From Fibrobacter sp. (lineage in GTDB: Bacteria; Fibrobacterota; Fibrobacteria; Fibrobacterales; Fibrobacteraceae), in NCBI GenBank assembly GCA_024398965.1, contig JAKSIF010000019.1:1-53166 (forward strand): a DNA stretch of 53,166 nt. Reading direction: 5' to 3'. Below the pieces are notes generated by a model, which worked only from the letters and a program-made list of their open reading frames with translations, was not told where the DNA came from and did not search any database. How positions within the stretch are numbered: position 1 is the stretch's first letter; the number at the start of each line of letters is the position of its first letter. Shown here in pieces: positions 22,740 to 31,150 of this stretch. Made by a program: the position numbers and the translations under genes.

Positions 22740-24692
22740 ATGGGAAAGTATATCAAGAAATATAAGAGCGAGGAGGATATGCTGCTTAAAGATGGCATTG
22801 CAACACCTCACGTAGCCTTGGCTGACGATACTGGAGATGTGGCATATCTGCCAAGTTCGGGAACTTTTGTGTATGATGAGAACCGAAAGGTGGTTGGTGA
22901 CTCAGCCAATGGTGAGAGCGTCATCTATCTGCTGTTTGACATTCCGTCAGCGGGAACGTACAACATTTTGGGCAACTACCCGTCCGCTCAGTTTGCAGGA
23001 TTGCAGTATATCAAGGAGATGTCGGTAAACGGGCAGAGCATTCCAGTGGCGAAGAACTGGGCGTTTCCGTCTGCGGGTAAGTACACCATCAAGATTGTGG
23101 TGGACAAGGGAATCGATAGTTTGTTCTCGCTGTTCAACAACAATGGAGGTAATACATACTTGGTTGGTGCAAATATAGCAAGTTTAAAATCAAGTAGTGC
23201 ATCTTCGGGCGCAAGAATGTTTAATCTCTGCAAAAATATAAAATATGTATTTGGCGCAGAGAATCTTGACACGAGCAACATGACATCATTACTGACAACT
23301 TTTCAGCAGTGTAACAACCTTGAACGTATTGATTTGACAAATTGGAATGTTTCAAATGTTACCGAACTCACGTCTATCTTGTATAATTGTTATAATTTAG
23401 AGTATATAGGAAACTTGTCAAACTGGGATGTATCGTCATGCGGTAATTTTAGACAAGTATTTGCACATTGCGAAAAGTTAAAATATGTTGGTGACTTGTC
23501 AAATTGGGACACTCATAGTGCTACTAAATTTGAAAACACATTCTTGGGCTGCTATGAACTTGAAAATGTTGGTGACTTATCTAATTGGCAAGTAGGCAAT
23601 GTGACGACAATGTTGCAAATGTTTTCAAACTGCAAAGAATTAAAATCGGTTGGCGATTTATCAAAATGGGACGTTTCAAATGTTGAAACAATGCAAGCCA
23701 TGTTTTATGAATGCAATGAATTATCATGCATAGGTGACTTGTCAAATTGGGATGTCGGTAAGGTGACAACAATGCAATCTATGTTTTGTAATTGCCACAA
23801 ACTTAAATCAGTTGGTGACTTATCTAATTGGAATGTTGGTGATGTTACAACAATGAAACAAATGTTTTCAAATTGCATCAGCATGGAAAATATTGTTGGA
23901 TTGAATGGCTGGAATACATCAAAAGTTACTGATATGTATCTTATGCTTGGCGCAAACGAAGGTCGGGCAATGTTGTTAAAAGAACTTGATTTGTCAAATT
24001 GGAATGTCGGGAATGTTACAAGATTTAGCGGATTGTTTTTAAATTGCCACAAACTTAAATCTGTTGGCGACTTGTCTAACTGGAATGTCGGGAATGCTAC
24101 GGAAATGGATGTAATGTTTAATGGTTGCTACGCAATGACCGATGCTGGCGACTTGTCGAACTGGCAAACCACATCGCTAACAATTTGTAACCACATGTTT
24201 TGGGGTTGCAAGAGCCTAACGAGCATAGGCAAGAAACTGAACTGGGACGTTTCAAAGGTTACTGACATGAACAACATGTTTGCGGGTTCTGCAATCGAGG
24301 AAATCGACTTGTCATCATGGCTGCCAAAGGAGGGCTGTGACATGCACGCATTGTTTGATCCAGCGCACAACGATGATGGCTCAGTGTTCTCGTTTTCAAA
24401 GATTCGTGTACTCGGTGTTCCGTCAATCACTGCGACATCAAACACAAACAATATGTTTAAGGAGTGCTACGACTTGACTACAATCACAGCGAGCGGTAAG
24501 ATAAGCAACTCTGTTGATTTCTCATGGAGTCCGCTGACAAAGGCGTCTGCGCTTGTGCTGTTTGATGCTTTGGATGGAGCGGTATCGGGTAAGACAATTA
24601 CCTTATCTGCACACACTTACGGACTATTGAGAAGCAGAGATATTGACATTGCAACCTCAAAGGGATGGATTGTTGAATCAGTTAAAAGATGA
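22740..24692 (+). CDS. DUF285-repeat surface/adhesion-like protein
   Basis: A 650-aa protein. The N-terminus (MGKYIKKYKSEEDMLLKDG, HVALADDTGDVAYLP) is typical of Bacteroides phage structural/adhesion proteins, with a beta-rich domain to about residue 140. Then come about twelve ~25-residue repeats of DUF285/BspA-like type (LSNWDVSNVTTMxxMFxNC). Similar repeats in bacterial surface proteins bind host molecules or carbohydrates. No signal peptide is seen, so it is more likely a virion protein, for example a receptor- or mucus-binding decoration, than a secreted lipoprotein. Codon use is unlike the rest of the head module. Confidence 0.75.
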   Translation: MGKYIKKYKSEEDMLLKDGIATPHVALADDTGDVAYLPSSGTFVYDENRKVVGDSANGESVIYLLFDIPSAGTYNILGNYPSAQFAGLQYIKEMSVNGQSIPVAKNWAFPSAGKYTIKIVVDKGIDSLFSLFNNNGGNTYLVGANIASLKSSSASSGARMFNLCKNIKYVFGAENLDTSNMTSLLTTFQQCNNLERIDLTNWNVSNVTELTSILYNCYNLEYIGNLSNWDVSSCGNFRQVFAHCEKLKYVGDLSNWDTHSATKFENTFLGCYELENVGDLSNWQVGNVTTMLQMFSNCKELKSVGDLSKWDVSNVETMQAMFYECNELSCIGDLSNWDVGKVTTMQSMFCNCHKLKSVGDLSNWNVGDVTTMKQMFSNCISMENIVGLNGWNTSKVTDMYLMLGANEGRAMLLKELDLSNWNVGNVTRFSGLFLNCHKLKSVGDLSNWNVGNATEMDVMFNGCYAMTDAGDLSNWQTTSLTICNHMFWGCKSLTSIGKKLNWDVSKVTDMNNMFAGSAIEEIDLSSWLPKEGCDMHALFDPAHNDDGSVFSFSKIRVLGVPSITATSNTNNMFKECYDLTTITASGKISNSVDFSWSPLTKASALVLFDALDGAVSGKTITLSAHTYGLLRSRDIDIATSKGWIVESVKR

Positions 24693-24889
24693 TACAAACT
24701 GACAAAATTAAGCATTTCTCAATCTGCATGGCGGCTGCGGTCATTAATCCGTGGCTTGCCATCGGATTGGCTTTAGGAAAGGAGTACGGAGATAAATGCG
24801 CAAGCGGAAACCACTGGTGTTGGTGGGACTTGTTGGCTGACGCATTGGGAACAATTGCCGGGACAGCAATCCGGTCATTCATTTTTTAA
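24689..24889 (+). CDS. Small DUF2279/YfiM-like membrane protein
   Basis: A 66-aa protein with DKIKHFSICMAAAVINPWLAIGLALGKEYGDKCASGNHWCWWDLLADALG, the pattern of the DUF2279/YfiM group (HD/KH near the start, GKE-D, then DLLAD). Two weak hydrophobic segments. It overlaps the DUF285 gene by 4 bp and may belong to that acquired cassette. Function unknown. Confidence 0.5.
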   Translation: MIQTDKIKHFSICMAAAVINPWLAIGLALGKEYGDKCASGNHWCWWDLLADALGTIAGTAIRSFIF

Positions 24890-24895
24890 CAGCAG

Positions 24896-26710
24896 ATGGC
24901 AAAGAAAAATAAATTCGATCCACTGGCATACGACAGACAGCACCGGGCAAACCTCGCAGCCAGGGCAAAGAAGATAAAGGCAATATTCGACAGCGCAGCC
25001 CAGAAGGCTGTTGTCATCGGACTTGCATCCGGATTCAAGGATCCGGAGAAGGACTTCATCCTTGAGAAACACCCTGCAGCAAGGAAGAGGATCGACGCAA
25101 TGATAGACACCATGCACGACGACCTGGTGGACTTCATCACAGACGCGGAAGAAGCGGAGTGGCACCTGGCCAATGCGAAGAACGACGCAATGGTAGATGC
25201 AATTGCAGCCAGGACAAGCATAGCCAGAAGACTCCTGGACATGATGAAGCAGACGAACCTAACAGCACTGGCCGCATTCCAGGAAAGGAAGGTAGCAGGC
25301 ATGGGACTGAGCGACCGCGTCTGGAACCTCACCGACAAGTTCAAAGGAGAGCTCGAACTGGCAATGGAAATGGGCATCGGTTCCGGGAAGAGCGCGGCCG
25401 ACATCAGCCGGGACGTTCGCCAATACCTCAATGAGCCGGACAAGCTGTTCCGGAGGGTAAGGGATGAGAAGGGAGTCCTTCATTTGAGCAAGGCAGCAGC
25501 GGCATACCACCCGGGCCAGGGAGTCTACCGGAGCAGCTACAAGAACGCACTCCGAATGACAGCAACCGAGACGAACATGGCATACCGCACGGCCGACCAC
25601 GAGCGGTGGCAGCAGAACCCGTGCGTGATCGGAATAGAGATCCACCTATCGAACAACCACACCATAAAGAACAGCAAGGGAGAACCGGAGGAACTGCACG
25701 ACATCTGCGATGAGCTCCAGGGGACATACCCTAAAGAATTCAAGTTCGTGGGGTGGCACCCGAACTGCCGATGCGTGGCGGTCGCCAAACTTTGCAGCGA
25801 CGACGAATTCATAGAGTACAACCAGAGGATCCTGGACGGGGAGGACGTGTCGGATTTTGAATTCAGCGGGAAGATCGACAAGCTCCCGGACAACTTCAAC
25901 CAATGGGTGGAGGACAACCAGGAGAGGATCGACAGATCGAAGACTTTGCCTTATTTCCTATCCGACAACGCGGACATGGTAATAAAGGCAAATCCAAAAG
26001 CAGGAATCGGTGAATTGTTCGAGACGAAGGAATCAAAGCGAATATCGACAGAAGCATACAATAAGCCGGAGAATCTTGTTGAAACAAGAATGACGAATAA
26101 GCAAAAGGAAAACATAAAAGATATTGCAAGCGAGCTCGGAATAGAGCCAGGGAAACCGATGAACTTCTGGGAGGCAAATGAAAGACGGGGAAACGTAAAC
26201 TACGGAAAAGAGCGAGATTTTGAATTAAACTGCATAAACTCAGTATTTGCCCATGAGCTAAGACTTAGAGGTCTCGATGTGACAGCAGTGCGTCCGTTTA
26301 CAGCAGAGAAGGGAACGGAATTCTATGGAATCCTCGAGCATCCGGAGCAGATGTTCAAAAACCCAGGAGTGAAGGTTTTAAAAGACAAAAAAGGAGTTAC
26401 AGCAGGAATGCTGAATAAGGCCACAAAGGAAAGAGGACGATACCATCTATCGTTTGATGTTGAAGGAACCCGATACGGACATACAATGACAGCAGAGAGA
26501 CTGCCGGACGGACATCTTGTCATCTACGACGCACAGAGCGGAAGATTCTGGAGCACCGGATTTTTAAGTGCAGTCAGTCGGTCTGCGGGATTGTCAGTAA
26601 CGAAGGTAGACGGATTATTATTTAGGGAAGGACTGGCAGAAAAAATGGTCTGCGCGACCGAAAAAGCAGGGAACCTTATCACCAGGAAGGCAAAACGTCG
26701 TCGCAGATGA
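24896..26710 (+). CDS. MuF-type head protein fused to papain-fold toxin domain
   Basis: A 604-aa protein. Residues ~1-340 are a MuF/SPP1 gp7-like minor head protein with the RMTATETNMAYRTADHERWQ and HPNCRC motifs. After a linker, residues ~440-604 show a papain-fold (Tox-PL-like) pattern: C446 in ELNCINSVFAHELRLRG, H529 in GTRYGHTMTAERL, and D545/Q547 in VIYDAQSGRFWS, ending in a basic tail. MuF proteins are packaged in the head and can enter the host with the DNA, so the C-terminal domain is a candidate injected effector (deamidase or peptidase). A small gene on the other strand overlaps its 3' end. Confidence 0.78.
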   Translation: MAKKNKFDPLAYDRQHRANLAARAKKIKAIFDSAAQKAVVIGLASGFKDPEKDFILEKHPAARKRIDAMIDTMHDDLVDFITDAEEAEWHLANAKNDAMVDAIAARTSIARRLLDMMKQTNLTALAAFQERKVAGMGLSDRVWNLTDKFKGELELAMEMGIGSGKSAADISRDVRQYLNEPDKLFRRVRDEKGVLHLSKAAAAYHPGQGVYRSSYKNALRMTATETNMAYRTADHERWQQNPCVIGIEIHLSNNHTIKNSKGEPEELHDICDELQGTYPKEFKFVGWHPNCRCVAVAKLCSDDEFIEYNQRILDGEDVSDFEFSGKIDKLPDNFNQWVEDNQERIDRSKTLPYFLSDNADMVIKANPKAGIGELFETKESKRISTEAYNKPENLVETRMTNKQKENIKDIASELGIEPGKPMNFWEANERRGNVNYGKERDFELNCINSVFAHELRLRGLDVTAVRPFTAEKGTEFYGILEHPEQMFKNPGVKVLKDKKGVTAGMLNKATKERGRYHLSFDVEGTRYGHTMTAERLPDGHLVIYDAQSGRFWSTGFLSAVSRSAGLSVTKVDGLLFREGLAEKMVCATEKAGNLITRKAKRRRR

Positions 26711-26909
26711 GAGCCATAACCTGCTCCGGAGACAGACGGACAAGCCTGCCATTTAAAACCTCACCGAGACATGGGAGTCCGGTCTTCATTCCGATATACT
26801 TGCTGACATAGAAGATAAAAATGCGTCTGCCTTTCTTTTCTTTATACAGCTCAACAATATCAAACCCGTGATGTTTTGCGTAAGATTTAGCAACATTTAG
26901 TTCATTCAT
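26679..26909 (-). CDS. Candidate immunity protein to MuF-toxin
   Basis: A 76-aa protein (AKSYAKHHGFDIVELYKEKKGRRIFIFYVSKYIGMKTGLPCLGEVLNGRLVRLSPEQVMALICDD). It is convergent with, and overlaps by 32 bp, the end of the MuF-toxin gene. The 'helix, strand pair, tGLP, strand, spEQ' pattern resembles small proteins found beside papain-fold toxins. It is expressed from the minus-strand island rather than with the virion genes, which would let a lysogen protect itself. The immunity role is an inference from position and pattern. Confidence 0.5.
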   Translation of the reverse strand: MNELNVAKSYAKHHGFDIVELYKEKKGRRIFIFYVSKYIGMKTGLPCLGEVLNGRLVRLSPEQVMALICDDVLPSW

Positions 26910-26964
26910 AACTTTAAACTTTTACACCGGGAGCCGGAGCAACACCCAGGCTCCCGGTTGGTTT

Positions 26965-27216
26965 TTACTTTTGCAAAGGTACGTTATTTTTTTTCATGCA
27001 GAAAACCCTATGCTTTGAAATTCTGCATTTTCCGTTCTCAAACGGATTGTACTCGTTAATACGGGAGGCATACAGCCTCGATTCAGTCGCGCCCAGGACT
27101 TCCGGAGACAAAGCCTCAAAGATTGCGCGAAGGGATCCGAAATACATAATCTTACCAGTCTCGAAGACAGACACCCGGATAACACAGCGGGTGCTCGTTA
27201 ACTTTTCACTCTTCAT
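26965..27216 (-). CDS. Small Bacteroides-phage protein
   Basis: An 83-aa protein: TRCVIRVSVFETGKIMYFGSLRAIFEALSPEVLGATESRLYASR...NGKCRISKHRV. The 'GSL-AIF' motif followed by a C-terminal strand recurs in short Bacteroidota phage proteins, which supports the minus-strand reading over an overlapping plus-strand ORF. Function unknown. Confidence 0.55.
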   Translation of the reverse strand: MKSEKLTSTRCVIRVSVFETGKIMYFGSLRAIFEALSPEVLGATESRLYASRINEYNPFENGKCRISKHRVFCMKKNNVPLQK

Positions 27217-27218
27217 AT

Positions 27219-27503
27219 TTAAAACAATTTTTGTGTTGAATAACTTCCAATACGGGCATGGAGGGTAACGACTACCCGGTAGGTCTTATAGGCCGGGAAC
27301 CGGGAGAGAGAGGTGGTCACCTTTTCCAGGTAGGGAGCCTTTACAGCCTCCCATCCCTTCCGGAAAGATGCAGCCTCCTGGTGGCTTAAACAATAGCGGC
27401 TGAACCGGATCAGCTCCAGGTCATCATTATAATTGCAGCGATAGACGCGGGCCTGCAATAGGCCGAACCCGTCCTCGAATTTTACAGATACAATCTCTTT
27501 CAT
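27219..27503 (-). CDS. Hypothetical small protein
   Basis: A 94-aa basic protein (VSVKFEDGFGLLQARVYRCNYNDDLELIRFSRYCLSHQEAASFRKGW...) of mixed structure. Its start overlaps the upstream gene's stop by 4 bp, so the two are coupled in the minus-strand operon. No family recognised. Confidence 0.5.
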   Translation of the reverse strand: MKEIVSVKFEDGFGLLQARVYRCNYNDDLELIRFSRYCLSHQEAASFRKGWEAVKAPYLEKVTTSLSRFPAYKTYRVVVTLHARIGSYSTQKLF

Positions 27504-27709
27504 TTTTCAACACGGATATATTCGATAGACTCAGCAGACAGAAAGAAGACACCCTCGTCGCTCGTGATTTCCAACTGATAATCCGGGGAGGCCTCGAAAC
27601 TTTCGATTAAATAGAAAGCGAGCTCACGGCCGGACTTCAAACCGATCAAGGCATGACTGCCAAAATCGACAACACTATTCAAGACTTTAACAATTTGAAA
27701 TGGATGCAT
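27500..27709 (-). CDS. Small protein, paralogue of next gene
   Basis: A 69-aa protein whose C-terminus FLSAESIEYIRVEK matches VVPASSIEFIHV of the neighbouring 68-aa protein at 27721-27927. Both share the layout 'strand-helix-strand, acidic turn, strand, S-E/S-IEYI'. They look like a tandem duplication with divergence. Function unknown. Confidence 0.5.
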   Translation of the reverse strand: MHPFQIVKVLNSVVDFGSHALIGLKSGRELAFYLIESFEASPDYQLEITSDEGVFFLSAESIEYIRVEK

Positions 27710-27720
27710 AGCTTACAATT

Positions 27721-27927
27721 TTAAACGTGGATAAATTCGATTGATGAAGCGGGAACGACATAGGTACCATCGTCCTCGGTAAGGATTGTCAGCAAATCAT
27801 CGGTGTTATTGAAAATAGCCTCGATACCACCGGAGATACGGATAACACTGCCGGACTTCATATGGATATTGAGATTCATGGAATCCTGGAACTCTTTCAG
27901 CAACTCAATAGCAATTTCTTTGTTCAT
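27721..27927 (-). CDS. Small protein, paralogue of 27500-27709
   Basis: A 68-aa protein (LNIHMKSGSVIRISGGIEAIFNNTDDLLTILTEDDGTYVVPASSIEFIHV), a small beta-rich domain similar to its downstream neighbour. Eleven bases separate the two genes. Confidence 0.5.
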   Translation of the reverse strand: MNKEIAIELLKEFQDSMNLNIHMKSGSVIRISGGIEAIFNNTDDLLTILTEDDGTYVVPASSIEFIHV

Positions 27928-27972
27928 AGCTTTATTTTTTAGGATGGGAGGATTGCCCTCCCCCGGGGTTGA

Positions 27973-28203
27973 TTAATTATTCTCGCAAACGATATAGTAC
28001 TCACCATCAACATGAGAAGCGGTTCCCCAGAAGGTGTAGCGGACATAACCCTGGTGGACTGGGAAGATGTCGAAACTTGCGTCCTTCTTTAGGCTTTTGA
28101 TAAAGCGGCTGAACATTGATTCGATCTCGCGCTTGCGGGTTGAGGTGAAACCAGTCATTGAAACTTCATTGTTGTGCTCCTCTACGATTTTGTAAGTCTT
28201 CAT
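27973..28203 (-). CDS. First gene of minus-strand island, hypothetical
   Basis: A 76-aa protein (KTYKIVEEHNNEVSMTGFTSTRKREIESMFSRFIKSLKKD...WGTASHVDGEYYIV). Alpha/beta, no recognised family. It is the first gene after the minus-strand promoter at 28246-28270 and so is the likely most highly expressed of the island. Confidence 0.5.
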   Translation of the reverse strand: MKTYKIVEEHNNEVSMTGFTSTRKREIESMFSRFIKSLKKDASFDIFPVHQGYVRYTFWGTASHVDGEYYIVCENN

Positions 28204-28245
28204 AATTGCTAATTTTTAGGTATTATTCATTCATTTATTGTACTA

Positions 28246-28270
28246 CAAAGTTACGTTTTTATTGCGCAAT
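28246..28270 (-). promoter_or_regulatory. Minus-strand island promoter with ATTGCGCAAT
   Basis: On the minus strand TAACTTTG (28253-28246) is a good -7 box. The perfect palindrome ATTGCGCAAT (28261-28270) lies just upstream in the spacer. The same palindrome or a variant lies at two right-end promoters (48724, 50290). Here its spacing to the -7 box differs, so it is more likely an operator than the -33 element itself. Confidence 0.6.
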
Positions 28271-28303
28271 ATCCCTTATTTTCAAGAAATTAATAACTTT
28301 TAT

Positions 28304-28336
28304 TTGCTTTTAATACAAGCAATTCACTAATATTTG
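28304..28336 (+). promoter_or_regulatory. Structural-operon promoter with palindromic operator
   Basis: TTGCTTTTAATACAAGCAA (28304-28322) differs by one base from the palindrome at 14737-14755, and the TTTG core of the -7 box (AATATTTG, 28329-28336) is at the same 20-bp distance from its centre. A second weaker box TATATTCG lies at 28338-28345. It drives the virion genes from 28372. Confidence 0.68.
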
Positions 28337-28371
28337 CTATATTCGCATCGTTCATAAAAAAATAACTCATT

Positions 28372-29091
28372 ATGTTTGAAGAGCAAATACTTGAAGCATT
28401 GAAAACCCGATTCCAGGGGGTAGATGCAAAGACCCTGGCCAGGATCGCTAAGACACTGGCTAAAAAGGTCAAGACTGAGGATGAGGTTCAAACCGCAGCA
28501 GACGGGGTGACCATTCAGCAGCTGATGGAGAACTACGGAGACAGCCGCGCGACCGAAGCGACCAATTCCGCAGTAACTAATTACGAGAAAAAGCACGGAC
28601 TGAAGGACGGAAAGCCAGTAACTCAAGAGCCAGAGCCAAATCCAGGCAAAGAGGGACAACAAGGCCAGAAGCCAGGTGCAGATGACAACACACCGGAGTG
28701 GGCTAAGAAACTGCTGAGTACCAACGAGGCACTACAGAAGAGAATCGATGCCCTGGAGACCGAGAAGCGGCAGTCGACCAGAAAGGACAAACTGGCCAAG
28801 GCTCTCGAGAAAGCCCCGGAGAAGATCCGCACTCGTTACCAGTCCGACTTTGAGCGAATGACATTCAAGGATGATGAGGACTTCGACTCTTACATCGAGG
28901 GACTGACTACCCAGAGCGAGGAATGGAGCAACGAATTCTCAGCTCCAGGAAAGCCAGGAAAGACAACACCACCAAAGGGCGGTGGTTCCGGAAGCGGAAC
29001 AATCTCACCGGAGCTCCAGGCAAGAATCGATGCGAGAAAGGCAGAAACGTCAGCCCCTGCCATTATCGGACTGACACCAGAAAGCAAATAA
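28372..29091 (+). CDS. Scaffolding protein
   Basis: A 239-aa protein directly before the decoration and capsid genes. It has an N-terminal helical region, a Pro/Gly/Gln-rich linker (residues ~85-120), a central coiled coil (LSTNEALQKRIDALETEKRQSTRKDKLAKALEKA), and a Gly/Ser-rich C-terminal part. This is the usual shape of phage capsid scaffolds, which direct prohead assembly and are then removed. Identified by position and form, not by a diagnostic motif. Confidence 0.65.
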   Translation: MFEEQILEALKTRFQGVDAKTLARIAKTLAKKVKTEDEVQTAADGVTIQQLMENYGDSRATEATNSAVTNYEKKHGLKDGKPVTQEPEPNPGKEGQQGQKPGADDNTPEWAKKLLSTNEALQKRIDALETEKRQSTRKDKLAKALEKAPEKIRTRYQSDFERMTFKDDEDFDSYIEGLTTQSEEWSNEFSAPGKPGKTTPPKGGGSGSGTISPELQARIDARKAETSAPAIIGLTPESK

Positions 29092-29098
29092 CTAACAA

Positions 29099-29656
29099 AT
29101 GGACGTAAAATTCAAGTACCAGGATCCTGCTCCAGTTGAGAAGATCTATATCGAGCAGGTATTCGCAGAGGTTCCAGGTGGCGGCATGATTTCAAATCCT
29201 GCATTCAGTGCACCTGCATCAACCGCAGTCGGTGAGGACAGCAACGGAAAGTTGAAGCTGATCAAGGGCTACAAGGTAGTCGAGGCAGCAGCAAGCGGTG
29301 CAACCACCATCAAGATCGAGAAGGGCAGCGGTATCGTTAAGGGCGACGTTCTGGCAACCGGGAAGAAGGGTGTAGCCTGCACAGCAGTAGACACCACCAC
29401 ATCACCGGACTACGACGTGGTAACAATCAGCATGGGTGTCGCATTGAAGGCTGGCCAGGTATTGTACCAGGCAAAGGAAGCATCGGCAGATGCAGCACAG
29501 CCAATCTACGCACCTAAGTATGTAATCGGCAACCGCGTGCCTGCAAACGAGGGCGACTTCCCGGTACGACTGCTGAATGGCGCAAACTTGCGTAAGGAGA
29601 CAGCGATGGTCGCACCGGAACTTGTAGAGATGATGAAGAGCATCGCATTGGTTTAA
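29099..29656 (+). CDS. Head decoration/fibre protein
   Basis: A 185-aa beta-rich, Ala/Gly-rich protein (VFAEVPGGGMISNPAFSAPASTAV, GATTIKIEKGSGIVKGDVLATG). It lies between scaffold and major capsid genes where decoration or head-fibre proteins are normally encoded. Lack of cysteine-rich or catalytic motifs fits a structural role. Confidence 0.6.
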   Translation: MDVKFKYQDPAPVEKIYIEQVFAEVPGGGMISNPAFSAPASTAVGEDSNGKLKLIKGYKVVEAAASGATTIKIEKGSGIVKGDVLATGKKGVACTAVDTTTSPDYDVVTISMGVALKAGQVLYQAKEASADAAQPIYAPKYVIGNRVPANEGDFPVRLLNGANLRKETAMVAPELVEMMKSIALV

Positions 29657-29684
29657 TCATTAACGTAAAAAGGAGGAAAAGAAT

Positions 29685-30806
29685 ATGGCAGAGATTAGAA
29701 AGCCCCTCATGGACATTGATCAGCCTGGCCTGCAGGTTGAGATCAACAGCTACAAGCCAGGTGACGGACTGACCTGGAAATCGTTGTTCCCATTGAAGTA
29801 TACCCAGAAGTTCGATATCAAGGGCCTGGAGGGTACCGAAGGAATCCCAGTGGCAGCAGACCGCGTGGCATTCAACACCAAGGCACCGAAGAAGACCCGC
29901 AAGACCATCGGCTCATGGAACGGCAAACTGGCAAAGTATGCAGTCAGCCGTGAGAAGGATGAGATCGAGTGCGTGGAGTACCTGGATGCGAAGGCACTGG
30001 CGGAGAAGAACGAGGACAAGGCAGCAGCACGCGACCTGGTAGACCAGGTATACGACGACGTGAAGTTCTGTCACAACGCGATGGACTACAAGGTCGAGCT
30101 CGACACTTGCCGCATCGCTTCGAGCGGTATCCACTCGTTCCCTGCAAGCATCGAGGGAGACATGGCAACCGAGGATGTTATCAACTTCAACGTGCCAAAG
30201 GAGAACTTCAAGGGCGTGGGACACAAGTGGAGCGACGCAGAGAATGCCGATGGCTTGAAGGACATCTCAGACGCACAGAAGGCAATCATCAAGAATGGCG
30301 GTGACAAGCCAAACTTCGCATACATGGAGAAGGACAAGTTCGAGGAGCTGTGCCGCCAGAAGGCTACACTGAAGCACTTGTACCCACAGCTGACAGCCGA
30401 GCAGTTGGGCATGGTTAGCGCAGACCTGGTGGACATCAACCGCATCAACCAGTACATGAGAGGCAAGGGCTACCCACAGATCGGTGTCCTGGACACCTAC
30501 GTGACTATCGAGCACAAGGATGGCAAGCGCGAGCTGATCAAGCCTTGGAACGTGAACGTGGTAACACTTTCACCTACTCAGCAGTTGGGCTGGACTTACT
30601 ACAAGACTGTCCCTAAGGCAGAGGCAACAGCAGCAATCCAGGCCTATGGCGCATTCTACAAGGTAACCATCTGGGGCGAGGTTAACCCAATGCTCGAGGG
30701 TACCATGGCAGAGGCATACGTACAGCCTGGCTTGATCAACCGAAGAAGCCTGGTGTTCATCAACACCGACAACACCACCTGGGCAAACGGAGCATCAGCA
30801 AAGTAA
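29685..30806 (+). CDS. Major capsid protein
   Basis: A 373-aa protein in the canonical place after scaffold and decoration genes, with a good ribosome site (AGGAGG). Codon use is noticeably more regular (optimal) than in surrounding genes, as expected for the most abundant virion protein. It resembles Bacteroidota phage major capsid proteins of HK97 fold (LFPLKYTQKFDIKGLEGTEG..., PKKTRKTIGSWNGKLAKYAVSREKDEIECVEYLDAKALAEKN). No N-terminal delta domain is seen, agreeing with a separate scaffold. Confidence 0.78.
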   Translation: MAEIRKPLMDIDQPGLQVEINSYKPGDGLTWKSLFPLKYTQKFDIKGLEGTEGIPVAADRVAFNTKAPKKTRKTIGSWNGKLAKYAVSREKDEIECVEYLDAKALAEKNEDKAAARDLVDQVYDDVKFCHNAMDYKVELDTCRIASSGIHSFPASIEGDMATEDVINFNVPKENFKGVGHKWSDAENADGLKDISDAQKAIIKNGGDKPNFAYMEKDKFEELCRQKATLKHLYPQLTAEQLGMVSADLVDINRINQYMRGKGYPQIGVLDTYVTIEHKDGKRELIKPWNVNVVTLSPTQQLGWTYYKTVPKAEATAAIQAYGAFYKVTIWGEVNPMLEGTMAEAYVQPGLINRRSLVFINTDNTTWANGASAK

Positions 30807-30826
30807 CATAAACCAGGGAAGACACA

Positions 30827-31150
30827 ATGAAAGTATTGCAAGCATTGCAGAGCTTGAGCAGCTACCCGATCCCTGCCTCCTCGATAGAGAACATCTGCGA
30901 GGAGGTGGGGATGGATAGCCTCTCGGATTTGAACATCAAGGATCGGCAGAGCTCTGCATACAAGAGAGCCAAGGCAAAGGTCTACCAGTTTCTGTCGGAG
31001 GCACCGAACGTGAGCCAGGGAGGTATCAGCTATTCATTCTCATCGGATGAGAGGAGCAGGTACGCGAGAAAGGCCGATGAGCTGATGACAGAGGTTGGAG
31101 ATCCGGAAGACGACGTTATCAAGTACGGATACAAAGGGGAGGATTTCTAA
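30827..31150 (+). CDS. Head-tail connector (DUF6706-like)
   Basis: A 107-aa helical protein (IPASSIENICEEVGMDSLSDLNIKDRQSSAYKRAKAKVYQFLSEAP...) directly after the major capsid gene. The position and helical pattern fit a gp6-like connector that binds the portal, resembling the small 'DUF6706' connector proteins of Bacteroidota phages. It shares one base with the next gene. Confidence 0.6.
   Translation: MKVLQALQSLSSYPIPASSIENICEEVGMDSLSDLNIKDRQSSAYKRAKAKVYQFLSEAPNVSQGGISYSFSSDERSRYARKADELMTEVGDPEDDVIKYGYKGEDF

Noticed and set aside
22740..24692. DUF285 repeats as a diversity-generating target
   Set aside because: There is no reverse transcriptase gene or template repeat in the window, and the repeats are ordinary coding repeats.
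26996..27268. Plus-strand ORF of 90 aa in the minus-strand island
   Set aside because: It overlaps the minus-strand 83-aa gene, which has the recognisable GSL-AIF pattern and fits the operon; the plus frame has no ribosome site.
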